From Entomomonas asaccharolytica (GTDB taxonomy: Bacteria > Pseudomonadota > Gammaproteobacteria > Pseudomonadales > Pseudomonadaceae), in assembly GCF_016653615.1 (NCBI RefSeq), contig NZ_CP067393.1, positions 1,007,673 to 1,071,672 on the forward strand: 64,000 nt of DNA. Direction: 5' to 3'. Of this stretch, positions 1 to 10,044 are shown one piece after another. The position numbers were made by a program, and so were the translations under genes. The notes below the pieces were generated by a model, which saw nothing but the letters and a program-made list of their open reading frames with translations, had not been told where the DNA came from and did not search any database. How positions within the stretch are numbered: the stretch's first letter is position 1; each line of letters opens with the position of its first letter.

Positions 1-157
1 GCTTCCTCAAATATACTATACTTTGGTCTATCTCTTTAAATCCAAGATTCTTTAAGTGTGATGTAGTTCACGATATGTTTAATAATCCACAACTTTTGTT
101 AGCTATTGTTCAGATAAGTTAAAATAATTGGCTTTGTATTTGTGTTATTGCTATTTA

Positions 158-1705
158 TTAGAGTGTTGAAGTTATTAATTGTTGAAAGTGTTTAGTTTTT
201 ATAAAATCATTGATAGGCATAGGTTTTCCTAATAGATAGCCTTGTAGAAAACGTACTCCTCTTTCTTTTAAATAGATAGCTTGTTCCTCTGTTTCAATAC
301 CCTCAGCAAAGGACTCTAATTTACAGTTGTGGGCTATTTCAATAATACTATCTAAAATATTTTTTGACAGGGCATCTGAACCAATACGTGATACAAAACT
401 TTTATCTATTTTTAAATAATCTATTGAAAAATCATACAAATAGCTTAAATTTGAATTGCCTATGCCAAAGTCATCTAAAGCAATTTTGGCATTTAAGGTA
501 TGAAGTTCTTTAAACAATAATTTAGTGGTAGTGTTTACCTCAATAAGCTCTCGTTCAGTTACTTCTATAACTAAAGTGGCTTTATTAGTTCTTAAATGTT
601 TAAAAAACCTTCGACAGTCATTTACAAACTCTAGATCTTGGCAATGATAGCGTGAAATATTAAAACCTATATGAAAATTATCAGGTAGCTTTTTAGCATA
701 AGGTGCTAACGTAGTGGCTACTTCTTTCATAATTAATTGGGTCATGGGAATGATTAACCCTGATTTTTCAGCAAGCGGTATAAAGGTGTCTGGCATAATG
801 ATTGTTGAGTTAGAGTGGTGCCAGCGGGATAAAACCTCTATGCCTATTATTTGATAATTTTCAGCACTAAATAGTGGTTGAATATAGGCTTTTATTTGTT
901 CATCTTGGATAGCCAGATATAATTCATTATAAGACCCTGATATATTTTTTAGTACCCAATGAGTAAATAAATAACTAATAATTATTAATAGGGTGATTAT
1001 AAGAAAAGGGTTGCCATAGTAATAAAATAATACTCCTATGGTGGGAGGACTAATATAGGAGGTTTCTACTTTATAGGGTATTTGTCCAAGAGAATGAGTA
1101 GCAACTGTATAGTAGTTTTCTGTAGGTGGGGTAACACCTTGATAAGTAATATTGGTATTGTGTAGTTTTAGCGTAACCAGTTGTGTATCAAGTCGAGGCT
1201 CTAGAATATCTTTAATCTCTTGATCATCTATTACCATAATAACTGCATTTTTCTCTTTATTGTTATTTGGATAGGGCATATCAAAAATTTGGTTAAATAA
1301 AATATAAGAGACTTTAGGTATATCTTGGTAGGTATTACCGTCATTATTAAAATAGGGTTTAGCAACAAATTGAGTGTCTGATGAGCAAAAAAACTGTTGA
1401 TTTTTTATCAAGTCGATAGATTTAATTTCAGGATTATTTTTTACAATCGCCACTAATAATGGATGAGTGATTTTACAATCAATATCTGTAAGGGGGAGCG
1501 TTGCTGTTGCAATAGTGTACATAGAGGACATGATGTCATCTATTTGACTAATCGCCATATAGTTAGTTTGGGTAGAAAATGACCGTCCTTGATATTTAGC
1601 ATACAAAAAAATTCCTGTATAGCCAATAATACCAGTAAAAAGAGCTGTTATTAAAGGATAAAACTTTCGCAAAATAGCAAAACTTTTTCTTCTTGAAAGC
1701 TCCAT
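158..1705 (-). CDS. CSS-motif EAL-domain cyclic-di-GMP phosphodiesterase (copy 1)
   Basis: Predicted inner-membrane enzyme that hydrolyses c-di-GMP. An N-terminal membrane segment is followed by a periplasmic CSS-type sensor region (a Cys in the LTDIDCKI segment and a later FFCSS), a second membrane segment near residues 230-255, and a C-terminal cytoplasmic EAL domain. The EAL signature reads EVL. The other catalytic positions look intact: Asn in GFNIS, Glu in VIEVTERE, DDFG, KIDKSF, AEGIE and LQGY. The family's periplasmic cysteines are thought to sense redox state through DsbA/DsbB. The chosen ATG has a GAGGT ribosome-binding site 8 nt upstream, which removes a six-residue TTG extension. 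It is a close paralogue of the next gene, so a tandem duplication is likely. No GGDEF domain is present. Confidence 0.88.
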   Translation of the reverse strand: MELSRRKSFAILRKFYPLITALFTGIIGYTGIFLYAKYQGRSFSTQTNYMAISQIDDIMSSMYTIATATLPLTDIDCKITHPLLVAIVKNNPEIKSIDLIKNQQFFCSSDTQFVAKPYFNNDGNTYQDIPKVSYILFNQIFDMPYPNNNKEKNAVIMVIDDQEIKDILEPRLDTQLVTLKLHNTNITYQGVTPPTENYYTVATHSLGQIPYKVETSYISPPTIGVLFYYYGNPFLIITLLIIISYLFTHWVLKNISGSYNELYLAIQDEQIKAYIQPLFSAENYQIIGIEVLSRWHHSNSTIIMPDTFIPLAEKSGLIIPMTQLIMKEVATTLAPYAKKLPDNFHIGFNISRYHCQDLEFVNDCRRFFKHLRTNKATLVIEVTERELIEVNTTTKLLFKELHTLNAKIALDDFGIGNSNLSYLYDFSIDYLKIDKSFVSRIGSDALSKNILDSIIEIAHNCKLESFAEGIETEEQAIYLKERGVRFLQGYLLGKPMPINDFIKTKHFQQLITSTL

Positions 1706-1826
1706 GCTAATTACCTCAAACAAAATGGTGATGGCAAATAGTATGTGAATTTAGTAGCTAATACTTTGTTCTAACTCTATATTTATTGCGAAAAATACTT
1801 ATTTATAATACCTGACAGCAGTTTAA

Positions 1827-3374
1827 TTATTGATTGAGTTGATTTTTAAAGTACTCGCTTTTGATAAAGTCTTTAATAGGAACAGGTGGTGAGTAAAAAT
1901 ACCCTTGTAAATAGGTAACGCCTTTGTTTATTAGATAATTAGCCTGTTCTTCAGTTTCTACTCCTTCTGCACAAGATTCTATTTGACAGTTATGAGTAAT
2001 TTCAATAATAGAGTCTAGAATATTTTTAGAAAGTGCATCAGAGCCAATACGTGACACAAAACTTTTATCTATTTTTAAATAATTAATTGAAAAATCAAAA
2101 AGATAAGATAAGTTAGAATTACCTACACCAAAATCATCTAAGGCTATTTTAATATCGAGATCATGTAACTCTTTAAATAGTTTTTTTGTTATATCAGTCA
2201 CCTCAATAAGTTCTCGTTCGGTAATTTCAATGACTAAGCTAATATTACGAGTTTTTAACTGCTGATAAAACTGTTTACAGTCGTTGGCTAACTGTAGGCT
2301 TTCACAATGTTTTTTGGAAATATTGAAGCCAACATGAAAATTGGGAGAAATAATAGCAGCAAAAGGCGCTAATGTTTCAGCTACTTCTTTCATTAATGTT
2401 TGTGTTAAAGGGATAATCAATCCTGTTTTTTCAGCCACAGGAATAAACGCATCAGGACTAATTATACCCATTTTAGGATGATGCCAACGCGCTAGTATTT
2501 CGATACCCGTTAATTCACCACTTTTAGCATTAATTACAGGCTGAGCATAGGCTTTGATTTGATTGTCATTAATAGCTGTATTTAATTCATAGTAAGTACT
2601 AGAAATATTATTAATAAACCAACGGGTAATAAAATATGCAAAAAAAGCAAACAAAGTAACTAATATTAAAGGTATACCATGGTAATAAAACAGGATATGT
2701 AAATTTAATGGATATATATAGCCTGTTTCAATTGTATAGTGATAACCAACATATGATTGTACTTTCATTGATTGATAAATTGTTGGTGGTTCTGTATCTA
2801 TACTTTGATAGGTTATAGTATGGTCATCAAACTTTAAGGTGATGATTTGCGTAGGCACGCGAGGCGTTAAAATCTCTCTTAATGCCTGAAAACTAACCAC
2901 TGTAATAATAATACGATGTCTTTTTGTCAAATCTATAGAGTGGTCTAACACAATATCGTTATCTAACAACATAAGGGCGGTGTCTGGTGTATGTTGTTTT
3001 AATAGTAACTTTGTAGTATTAGATGGTTTTACATCATCAGTATTTTCAGAGGAACAATAAGGTTTCTCATCTTTGAGTAAATTAATGGCCTTTATTTTAC
3101 TATTTTTAGAGACAATTTCTTTTAGAATAGGTTTGACTACCTTACAATCGAGTTCTATAAGGGGTAAAACTGTAATAGTGGTTGAGTGAAGAGCAGTCAA
3201 GAGATCATCAATTTTACTGGTTACCATATGATTAGTTTCAGCGGTAAATTTTTGCCCTTTTGTATAAGCATAAAAATAAATCCCTGAGTAACCAATAATA
3301 CAAATAAATAGAGCTACCATAAACGGATAAAGTTTACGGAGGATTAATAGGCTTTTTAATGTATGGGGTATCAT
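1827..3374 (-). CDS. CSS-motif EAL-domain cyclic-di-GMP phosphodiesterase (copy 2)
   Basis: Paralogue of the downstream gene with the same architecture: N-terminal membrane helix, periplasmic CSS sensor (LDCKVVKP and a later YCSSE), second helix around residues 235-255 and a cytoplasmic EAL domain. The signature motif is EIL. The DDFGVG, KIDKSF, AEGVE and LQGYF elements are kept, so activity is expected. The two copies are nearly identical around the KIDKSFVSRIGSDALSKNIL segment but diverge strongly in the periplasmic domain. That pattern suggests a conserved output with different inputs. The 121-bp gap between them has no clear terminator, so they may be co-transcribed. The ribosome-binding site for the ATG is weak. 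Confidence 0.87.
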   Translation of the reverse strand: MIPHTLKSLLILRKLYPFMVALFICIIGYSGIYFYAYTKGQKFTAETNHMVTSKIDDLLTALHSTTITVLPLIELDCKVVKPILKEIVSKNSKIKAINLLKDEKPYCSSENTDDVKPSNTTKLLLKQHTPDTALMLLDNDIVLDHSIDLTKRHRIIITVVSFQALREILTPRVPTQIITLKFDDHTITYQSIDTEPPTIYQSMKVQSYVGYHYTIETGYIYPLNLHILFYYHGIPLILVTLFAFFAYFITRWFINNISSTYYELNTAINDNQIKAYAQPVINAKSGELTGIEILARWHHPKMGIISPDAFIPVAEKTGLIIPLTQTLMKEVAETLAPFAAIISPNFHVGFNISKKHCESLQLANDCKQFYQQLKTRNISLVIEITERELIEVTDITKKLFKELHDLDIKIALDDFGVGNSNLSYLFDFSINYLKIDKSFVSRIGSDALSKNILDSIIEITHNCQIESCAEGVETEEQANYLINKGVTYLQGYFYSPPVPIKDFIKSEYFKNQLNQ

Positions 3375-3535
3375 GTAGCTAGTTCTAGTTATATTTAGTT
3401 TTTTAAAGGTAAACCATAAATCCCTTTTAAGTACTACTTTATATAATAATTATTAAAGGATTTATAATATATTATTGTATAGAGTTTCGGGCGTTTTTAT
3501 ATAGTGAATAGGTAGTAGATTTATGTTGGTAAACT

Positions 3536-3567
3536 ATTAAAGCCTGTTAAAACTAACAGGCTTTAAT
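3536..3567 (-). terminator. Hairpin terminator downstream of ecotin
   Basis: A perfect inverted repeat of 14 bp per arm (ATTAAAGCCTGTTA with its complement) around an AAAC loop lies just after the ecotin stop codon. A-rich DNA on the plus strand would give a short U-containing tail in the ecotin transcript. Confidence 0.7.
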
Positions 3568-3572
3568 GGTAT

Positions 3573-4139
3573 TTATTGTGCTTCTGCCAAAGTTGTTTCT
3601 TCTGGAGCTGACCAAATACGATAACGAACTTCAACATCTTTAGGCGCATAAATTACGATAGGTAATTTGCTGTTATAACGCGCAAAAGTTTGAGTTGTCA
3701 TTGGCACAAATGCTTCGTGTTTATCATTATTAGGGCAAGCCATCATTGTAGAGGCAGGTTGACCTACTTGTTCTACAATATAGTAGTTATAACCCCAACC
3801 TTGTAAATCTTTTTCTTCAACGCTACCACCAAGCATGTAACGATTACAGCTATCAACCATAATTTTTTTGCCAAAAACAAGCTCTACTTTGTAGTTTTGT
3901 TCATTCTCTTTAGGATCTACAAAGATAGCATAACGTTTTTGGTCTTCAGTCGCTTCTGGATAAGGCGCAACGTCTTTTAATACCTTAGGTTTCATGCCTT
4001 GCTCTTCCTTTTGGAGTAATGTTACATCTGTTTGTGCAGGTTTGGCATCTGTAGTTTGAGTTGTGTTGTCATTAGCTAATGCATAAAAACTTACACAGCC
4101 TAATACAGTGGAAAGGCAAAGAGCTGAAATTTTATTCAT
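3573..4139 (-). CDS. eco: Ecotin, periplasmic serine protease inhibitor
   Basis: Ecotin is a dimeric periplasmic inhibitor of trypsin-fold serine proteases. Residues 1-22 form a signal peptide ending ALA. A Thr/Gln-rich linker follows, and then the ecotin fold from about residue 58 (APYPEA). Hallmarks are the KVELVFGKK strand, [18 protein letters not shown], the reactive loop STMMACP with Met at P1, and [11 protein letters not shown]. The Cys in VDSCNRY and the Cys after the reactive Met match the conserved disulfide. At 188 aa it is longer than the E. coli protein because of the extra linker. It stands alone with its own terminator. In a gut bacterium it could protect against host digestive proteases, which is inference. 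Confidence 0.95.
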   Translation of the reverse strand: MNKISALCLSTVLGCVSFYALANDNTTQTTDAKPAQTDVTLLQKEEQGMKPKVLKDVAPYPEATEDQKRYAIFVDPKENEQNYKVELVFGKKIMVDSCNRYMLGGSVEEKDLQGWGYNYYIVEQVGQPASTMMACPNNDKHEAFVPMTTQTFARYNSKLPIVIYAPKDVEVRYRIWSAPEETTLAEAQ

Positions 4140-4274
4140 AACAATACCTGTTAATAATCATTAAATTTTAGTAAATATTAATTACTTTGCTAGCAATTAA
4201 TTTAGGACTTAATCATACTATAAAATAATCGATAAATAGTCATATACTATTGTACTACAAGATATTAACAGTGA

Positions 4275-5231
4275 TTATTTATTAGCCAGTATCACTGCAC
4301 GCTTAGGTGCAGGTAAACCTTCTATAGTAAGGTTGTGATCATTAGGGTCTAAAAAATTTGGCAATGATTGATAGGTCATCCAATCAGTAGCTCGTTGTTC
4401 TAGAGTCGTAGTCTGGCTAATATCAACACAACGAATATTATGATAGCCAGCACGCTTTAACCATAATTTTAAAGCAGGCACAGAAGGTAAAAACCATACA
4501 TTACGCATTTGTGCATAACGATCTTCTGGTACGAGAACTTGCTGTTCATCGCCCTCAATAATAAGTGTTTCCAAAACCAGTTCGCCACCTTTAACAAGGC
4601 AATCTTTTAGTTCAAGTAAATGATCGATAGGAGAGCGACGATGATAAAGCACGCCCATTGAGAATACTGTATCGAAACTTTCTGATTGTTGGGGGAAATC
4701 ATCTAAGGTAAAAGGTAACATCCATACAGGTAATTTAGGCAGGTATTTTTTAATGGCTAGAAATTGGCACATAAAGAGTAAGTTTGGATCAATACCTAAT
4801 ACATATTTAGCGCCTGCGCCTAGCATACGCCACTGATAATAGCCATTACCACAACCAACATCTAAAATACGTTTATTTTGTAAATTAAGATGAGGAATTA
4901 CTCTGTTCCATTTCCAATCAGAATGCCATTCAGTATCTATAAAAGTAGTAAAAATTTGAAAAGGCCCTTTACGCCAAGGCATCAATTTACGTAAGGCTTG
5001 TTCTAGTTGGGTATGTTGTTGTTCAGAAACAGCACCATTAATAGCGAACTCTTTAGCTAGTTCAATATGTTCAACAGTAAGCTCAGGAAGTTCTGCTATG
5101 GCAGCTTGCCAACGAGGTAGATCACCGTGTTCACAGTTTAGTTTTTGTTCTACCAATTGGGGTAACTGGCTTGCCCATGGTTGTAAATTAGTTTTTGCTA
5201 GAAGGGGTATTAAATCAGTTAAGTTAATCAT
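4275..5231 (-). CDS. cmoB: tRNA U34 carboxymethyltransferase CmoB
   Basis: CmoB transfers the carboxymethyl group of carboxy-SAM to 5-hydroxyuridine at tRNA wobble position 34, giving cmo5U. The protein has the usual length (318 aa). It has an N-terminal helical region with PWRKGPF, the typical [16 protein letters not shown] segment, and a Rossmann methyltransferase motif [31 protein letters not shown] and ETLIIEGDE are further family hallmarks. Its start overlaps the stop of cmoA by 4 nt, so translation is probably coupled. Confidence 0.96.
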   Translation of the reverse strand: MINLTDLIPLLAKTNLQPWASQLPQLVEQKLNCEHGDLPRWQAAIAELPELTVEHIELAKEFAINGAVSEQQHTQLEQALRKLMPWRKGPFQIFTTFIDTEWHSDWKWNRVIPHLNLQNKRILDVGCGNGYYQWRMLGAGAKYVLGIDPNLLFMCQFLAIKKYLPKLPVWMLPFTLDDFPQQSESFDTVFSMGVLYHRRSPIDHLLELKDCLVKGGELVLETLIIEGDEQQVLVPEDRYAQMRNVWFLPSVPALKLWLKRAGYHNIRCVDISQTTTLEQRATDWMTYQSLPNFLDPNDHNLTIEGLPAPKRAVILANK

Positions 5232-5968
5232 GGTAACGCTATAAGAGAAATAAAGTTAAGACATTGAAACCAAACAGTCACTTTAGAGAAGCCAGCTTCA
5301 TATAACCTTTGTTGGTGAATGGCCAGCGAATCTATTTTCATTACATTTTCAATAGCTGTACGTTTTTGAGCTATTTCAAGTTCACTGTAGCCATTAGCAC
5401 GTTTAAAGGCTAGATGTAGTTCATTAATAAGTTGTTGATCATCAGACTGATCAAATCGTATTTTCTCAGAGAGTAGTAGTACACCTTTAGGATCTAGAAT
5501 ATGATATATATTTTTTAGTATAGCTAAACGCTGTTCTGGTTTAATAAATTGCAGTGTGAAGTTCATTGTTACAACTGAGGCTGGCTGCCAATCCATGCTT
5601 ACAATATCTGCTTCGATGACTTGAGTTGCTACAAGCTCTTGATACATAGCATCCTGTGCCATTAGATACTCTTGGCAACGCTGTACCATGGGCGCAGAAT
5701 TATCAATCGCTAAAATACGACATTCTGGTTGTTTGACATGACGACGTAATGCTTGAGTAACTGCACCTAAAGAACAACCAAGATCATATAATAAACTATA
5801 AGGTTGAGCATATTGAGCAGCGATTACTCCAATATTTTCAACAATAGTAGGGTAGCCAGGAACTGAACGTTTGATCATATCAGGAAAAACGTTTACAACG
5901 TCTTCGTTAAAAACGAAATCTGGAACTTTTTCTAGAGCAGCAGCAAAAATATTATCAGTTTTTTTCAT
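5228..5968 (-). CDS. cmoA: Carboxy-S-adenosyl-L-methionine synthase CmoA
   Basis: CmoA makes carboxy-SAM from SAM and prephenate for the CmoB reaction. Recognisable motifs are [13 protein letters not shown]-like text (here [16 protein letters not shown]), the SAM-binding [26 protein letters not shown], and [12 protein letters not shown] in place of a general-base motif. Length (246 aa) is typical. It is the first gene of the two-gene cmoA-cmoB operon, divergent from the PhzF gene. Confidence 0.96.
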   Translation of the reverse strand: MKKTDNIFAAALEKVPDFVFNEDVVNVFPDMIKRSVPGYPTIVENIGVIAAQYAQPYSLLYDLGCSLGAVTQALRRHVKQPECRILAIDNSAPMVQRCQEYLMAQDAMYQELVATQVIEADIVSMDWQPASVVTMNFTLQFIKPEQRLAILKNIYHILDPKGVLLLSEKIRFDQSDDQQLINELHLAFKRANGYSELEIAQKRTAIENVMKIDSLAIHQQRLYEAGFSKVTVWFQCLNFISLIALP

Positions 5969-6065
5969 AGTAGTTTAAAGTAGATAGAACGCTTTATTTT
6001 AGCATTATGCTGATATATATTCCCAGCGTATATTTAATGGTAAGACTTGAGAGGAGAAAACAATA

Positions 6066-6866
6066 ATGAAACTCAAAATGTTTCAGGTAGATGCATTTAC
6101 TGATACCTTATTTCAAGGTAATCCTGCGGCAGTTGTACCGTTAACAGAGTGGCTATCTGAGTTTCAAATGCAACATATCGCAGCTGAAAATAATTTAGCA
6201 GAAACGGCTTTTATCAAACAAGTTGCAGGTAATAAGTATCATATTCGTTGGTTTACTCCTACGATAGAAGTACCTTTTTGTGGTCATGCCACCTTAGCCA
6301 GTGCTTTTGTTTTATTTAAGGAAAATGATTCACTTACTGAGGTGGTGTTTACCACTGAACAAGTGGGTGAGTTAATTATTTATAAGGGTGATAATGGCTT
6401 TATACAAATGGATTTTCCTAATAGAAAACCTACTGAAGTGATTGATAATCCACCGCAGGAATTGTTAGCAGGGCTAAGTATAAAGCCGCAGCGAGTGGTA
6501 CGTAATGTACAAGCCTATTTTGCTATTTATGACAATGAGCAACAAGTACGTGATGTGGTGGTTAATAGTGAGCTACTCGCTCGGCTTGATCCTTATTGTG
6601 TAACAGTTACAGCTCCTGGCCAAGAGTATGATTTTGTCTCACGTTTTTTTGCAACTAATCATGGTGTTGATGAAGACCCAGTAACAGGTTCTATTCATAC
6701 AGGTTTAGCGCCTTATTGGGCAGAGCAATTAAATAAGACTCGATTATTGGCTTATCAGGCTTCTGCACGTGGTGGTAAGTTATTGTGTGAGGTGAAAGGT
6801 GATCGAGTAGTGATTGAAGGAAAAGCTGTGCTTTATTTAGAGGGTCTATTTTATTTGCCAGATTAA
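6066..6866 (+). CDS. PhzF-family isomerase/epimerase
   Basis: This belongs to the PhzF/diaminopimelate-epimerase fold superfamily. Members isomerise or cyclise small metabolites without cofactors. The family markers are present: QVDAFTDTLFQGNPAAV at the start, the catalytic Glu in NLAETAF, CGHATLASA, and VDEDPVTGSIH near the C-terminus. Length (266 aa) fits two symmetric half-domains. No phenazine genes are nearby, so a phenazine role is unlikely and the substrate is unknown. An AGGAGA-like ribosome-binding site (gagaggagaaa) precedes the ATG. Confidence 0.9.
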   Translation: MKLKMFQVDAFTDTLFQGNPAAVVPLTEWLSEFQMQHIAAENNLAETAFIKQVAGNKYHIRWFTPTIEVPFCGHATLASAFVLFKENDSLTEVVFTTEQVGELIIYKGDNGFIQMDFPNRKPTEVIDNPPQELLAGLSIKPQRVVRNVQAYFAIYDNEQQVRDVVVNSELLARLDPYCVTVTAPGQEYDFVSRFFATNHGVDEDPVTGSIHTGLAPYWAEQLNKTRLLAYQASARGGKLLCEVKGDRVVIEGKAVLYLEGLFYLPD

Positions 6867-7004
6867 GTAACAATTCACGTCTATTTTGGCACTAAAGTCT
6901 AACTCTACCCTAAGGGCTTGCTATTTATAATGAAGTTTAGTTAATGATTAAATTTCATTGTAAATAATAAGCAATTTTTTTTGGGCAAACGGGTAGATAT
7001 CTCT

Positions 7005-8186
7005 ATGTTATTAAGTATCAAAAGTAATGCTAAGAAACTAATAATAGCTACTTCAATAGTTATTTTATCTACTCTACCTGTATATGCAGCAAAACCACCC
7101 ATTGATTTATCCTCATTACCCACTGAAAAATTTTATGGCAATCTTGAAGCTGTGGCAGCTTTCAATGGAGCAATGCCAACAGGTGTTACAGTAGCAGAGG
7201 ATGGCCGTATCTTTGTTAACTTTCCGCGCTGGGGTGATGATGTGCCATTTACTGTGGCAGAGCTTGTTGATGGCGAAGCGGTGGCTTATCCTAGTAAAGA
7301 GATCAATAAAGCAAATAAAGTTGATATAAAAAATCATTTTATTAGTGTACAAAGTGTGGTTGCTGATGGCAGGGGAAGACTATGGGTATTGGATACAGCT
7401 GCCCCTAAATTTTCTTCTCCTGTAGTTGGTGGAGCAAAATTAGTAGCCATTGATTTAAACACCAATAAAATAGTGAAAACCTTATTATTTCCTGCAGAAG
7501 TATTGACACCACAAACTTACCTTAATGATATGCGTTTTGATTTTCGCGTAGGGGAAGAGGGGGTTGCTTATGTAACTGAATCTTCAGCAAGTGGTGGAAT
7601 TATTGTAATGGATTTAAAAACAGGGAAAGCTCTTAGACGTTTAACAGGAGATGTTGCAGCCGCAGCTGATAAGTCATTTATTGCTATTATTGAAGGAGAA
7701 GCATTGCTTAGACGTAGTGCAGATGGTAAAACTTCAGCTTTTGCTGCTGGCTCAGATGGTATTGCTTTATCCAATGATGGCAAAATATTATATTTTTCTC
7801 CTTTATCAAGTAGACATCTTTATGCAATCGCTACAGATTTACTACGCGACCCAAATGTAACAGATGCTGAGTTATCAAAAGCGGTTAAGGATTTAGGCGA
7901 AAAAGGCGCGTCTGATGGTTTAGAATCTGACGCCAATGGTGCAGTATATGCAGGTAATTATGAGCACAACTCGATCAGAAAAAGATTGCCTAATGGTGAG
8001 TGGCAAACTATTGTACACGACCCTCGTATTTTATGGCCTGATACATTAGCAATTGGGCCAGATGGTTATTTATATTTTACAGCGAATCAATTACATCGTC
8101 AGGCTGGTTTTCATAAAGGCAAAGATAAGCGAGAGAAACCCTATAGCCTATTTCGTATAAAAATTAATGAAAAACCAAATTGGTAG
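7005..8186 (+). CDS. Secreted Yellow/major-royal-jelly-family beta-propeller protein
   Basis: Matches the MRJP/Yellow (L-dopachrome tautomerase-related) family. These are six-bladed propellers known from insects and, more patchily, from bacteria. The ATG at 7005 starts a signal peptide ending VYA-A, which is preferred over a TTG 24 nt upstream. Family-like segments include RIFVNFPRWGDDVPF, GRLWVLDTAAP, YLNDMRFDF, a blade with ALSNDGKILYFSPLSSRHLYAI, and ILWPDTLAIGPDGYLYFTANQLHRQ. Bacterial substrates are unknown. The gene stands alone between the PhzF gene and murU. Confidence 0.8.
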   Translation: MLLSIKSNAKKLIIATSIVILSTLPVYAAKPPIDLSSLPTEKFYGNLEAVAAFNGAMPTGVTVAEDGRIFVNFPRWGDDVPFTVAELVDGEAVAYPSKEINKANKVDIKNHFISVQSVVADGRGRLWVLDTAAPKFSSPVVGGAKLVAIDLNTNKIVKTLLFPAEVLTPQTYLNDMRFDFRVGEEGVAYVTESSASGGIIVMDLKTGKALRRLTGDVAAAADKSFIAIIEGEALLRRSADGKTSAFAAGSDGIALSNDGKILYFSPLSSRHLYAIATDLLRDPNVTDAELSKAVKDLGEKGASDGLESDANGAVYAGNYEHNSIRKRLPNGEWQTIVHDPRILWPDTLAIGPDGYLYFTANQLHRQAGFHKGKDKREKPYSLFRIKINEKPNW

Positions 8187-8239
8187 ATGGTGACTAATTA
8201 ACAATCAGCTATTTAATAACAGAATATTTATTATATAGC

Positions 8240-9921
<1,682 letters not shown>

Positions 9922-10044
9922 AAATTGCTTCTCCAAAAGGGCTAGCAGTTAATGTAATGATGCTTTATTATCCACTATCTTTGCTCGATCATCGAGAATA
10001 TATTTGCCTGATTTTGGGCTATAGGAATTTTGGATTATTTTAAG

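Noticed and set aside
1-157. Possible gene fragment at the left edge
   Set aside because: The sequence is AT-rich with frequent stops in all frames. No coding signal is visible.
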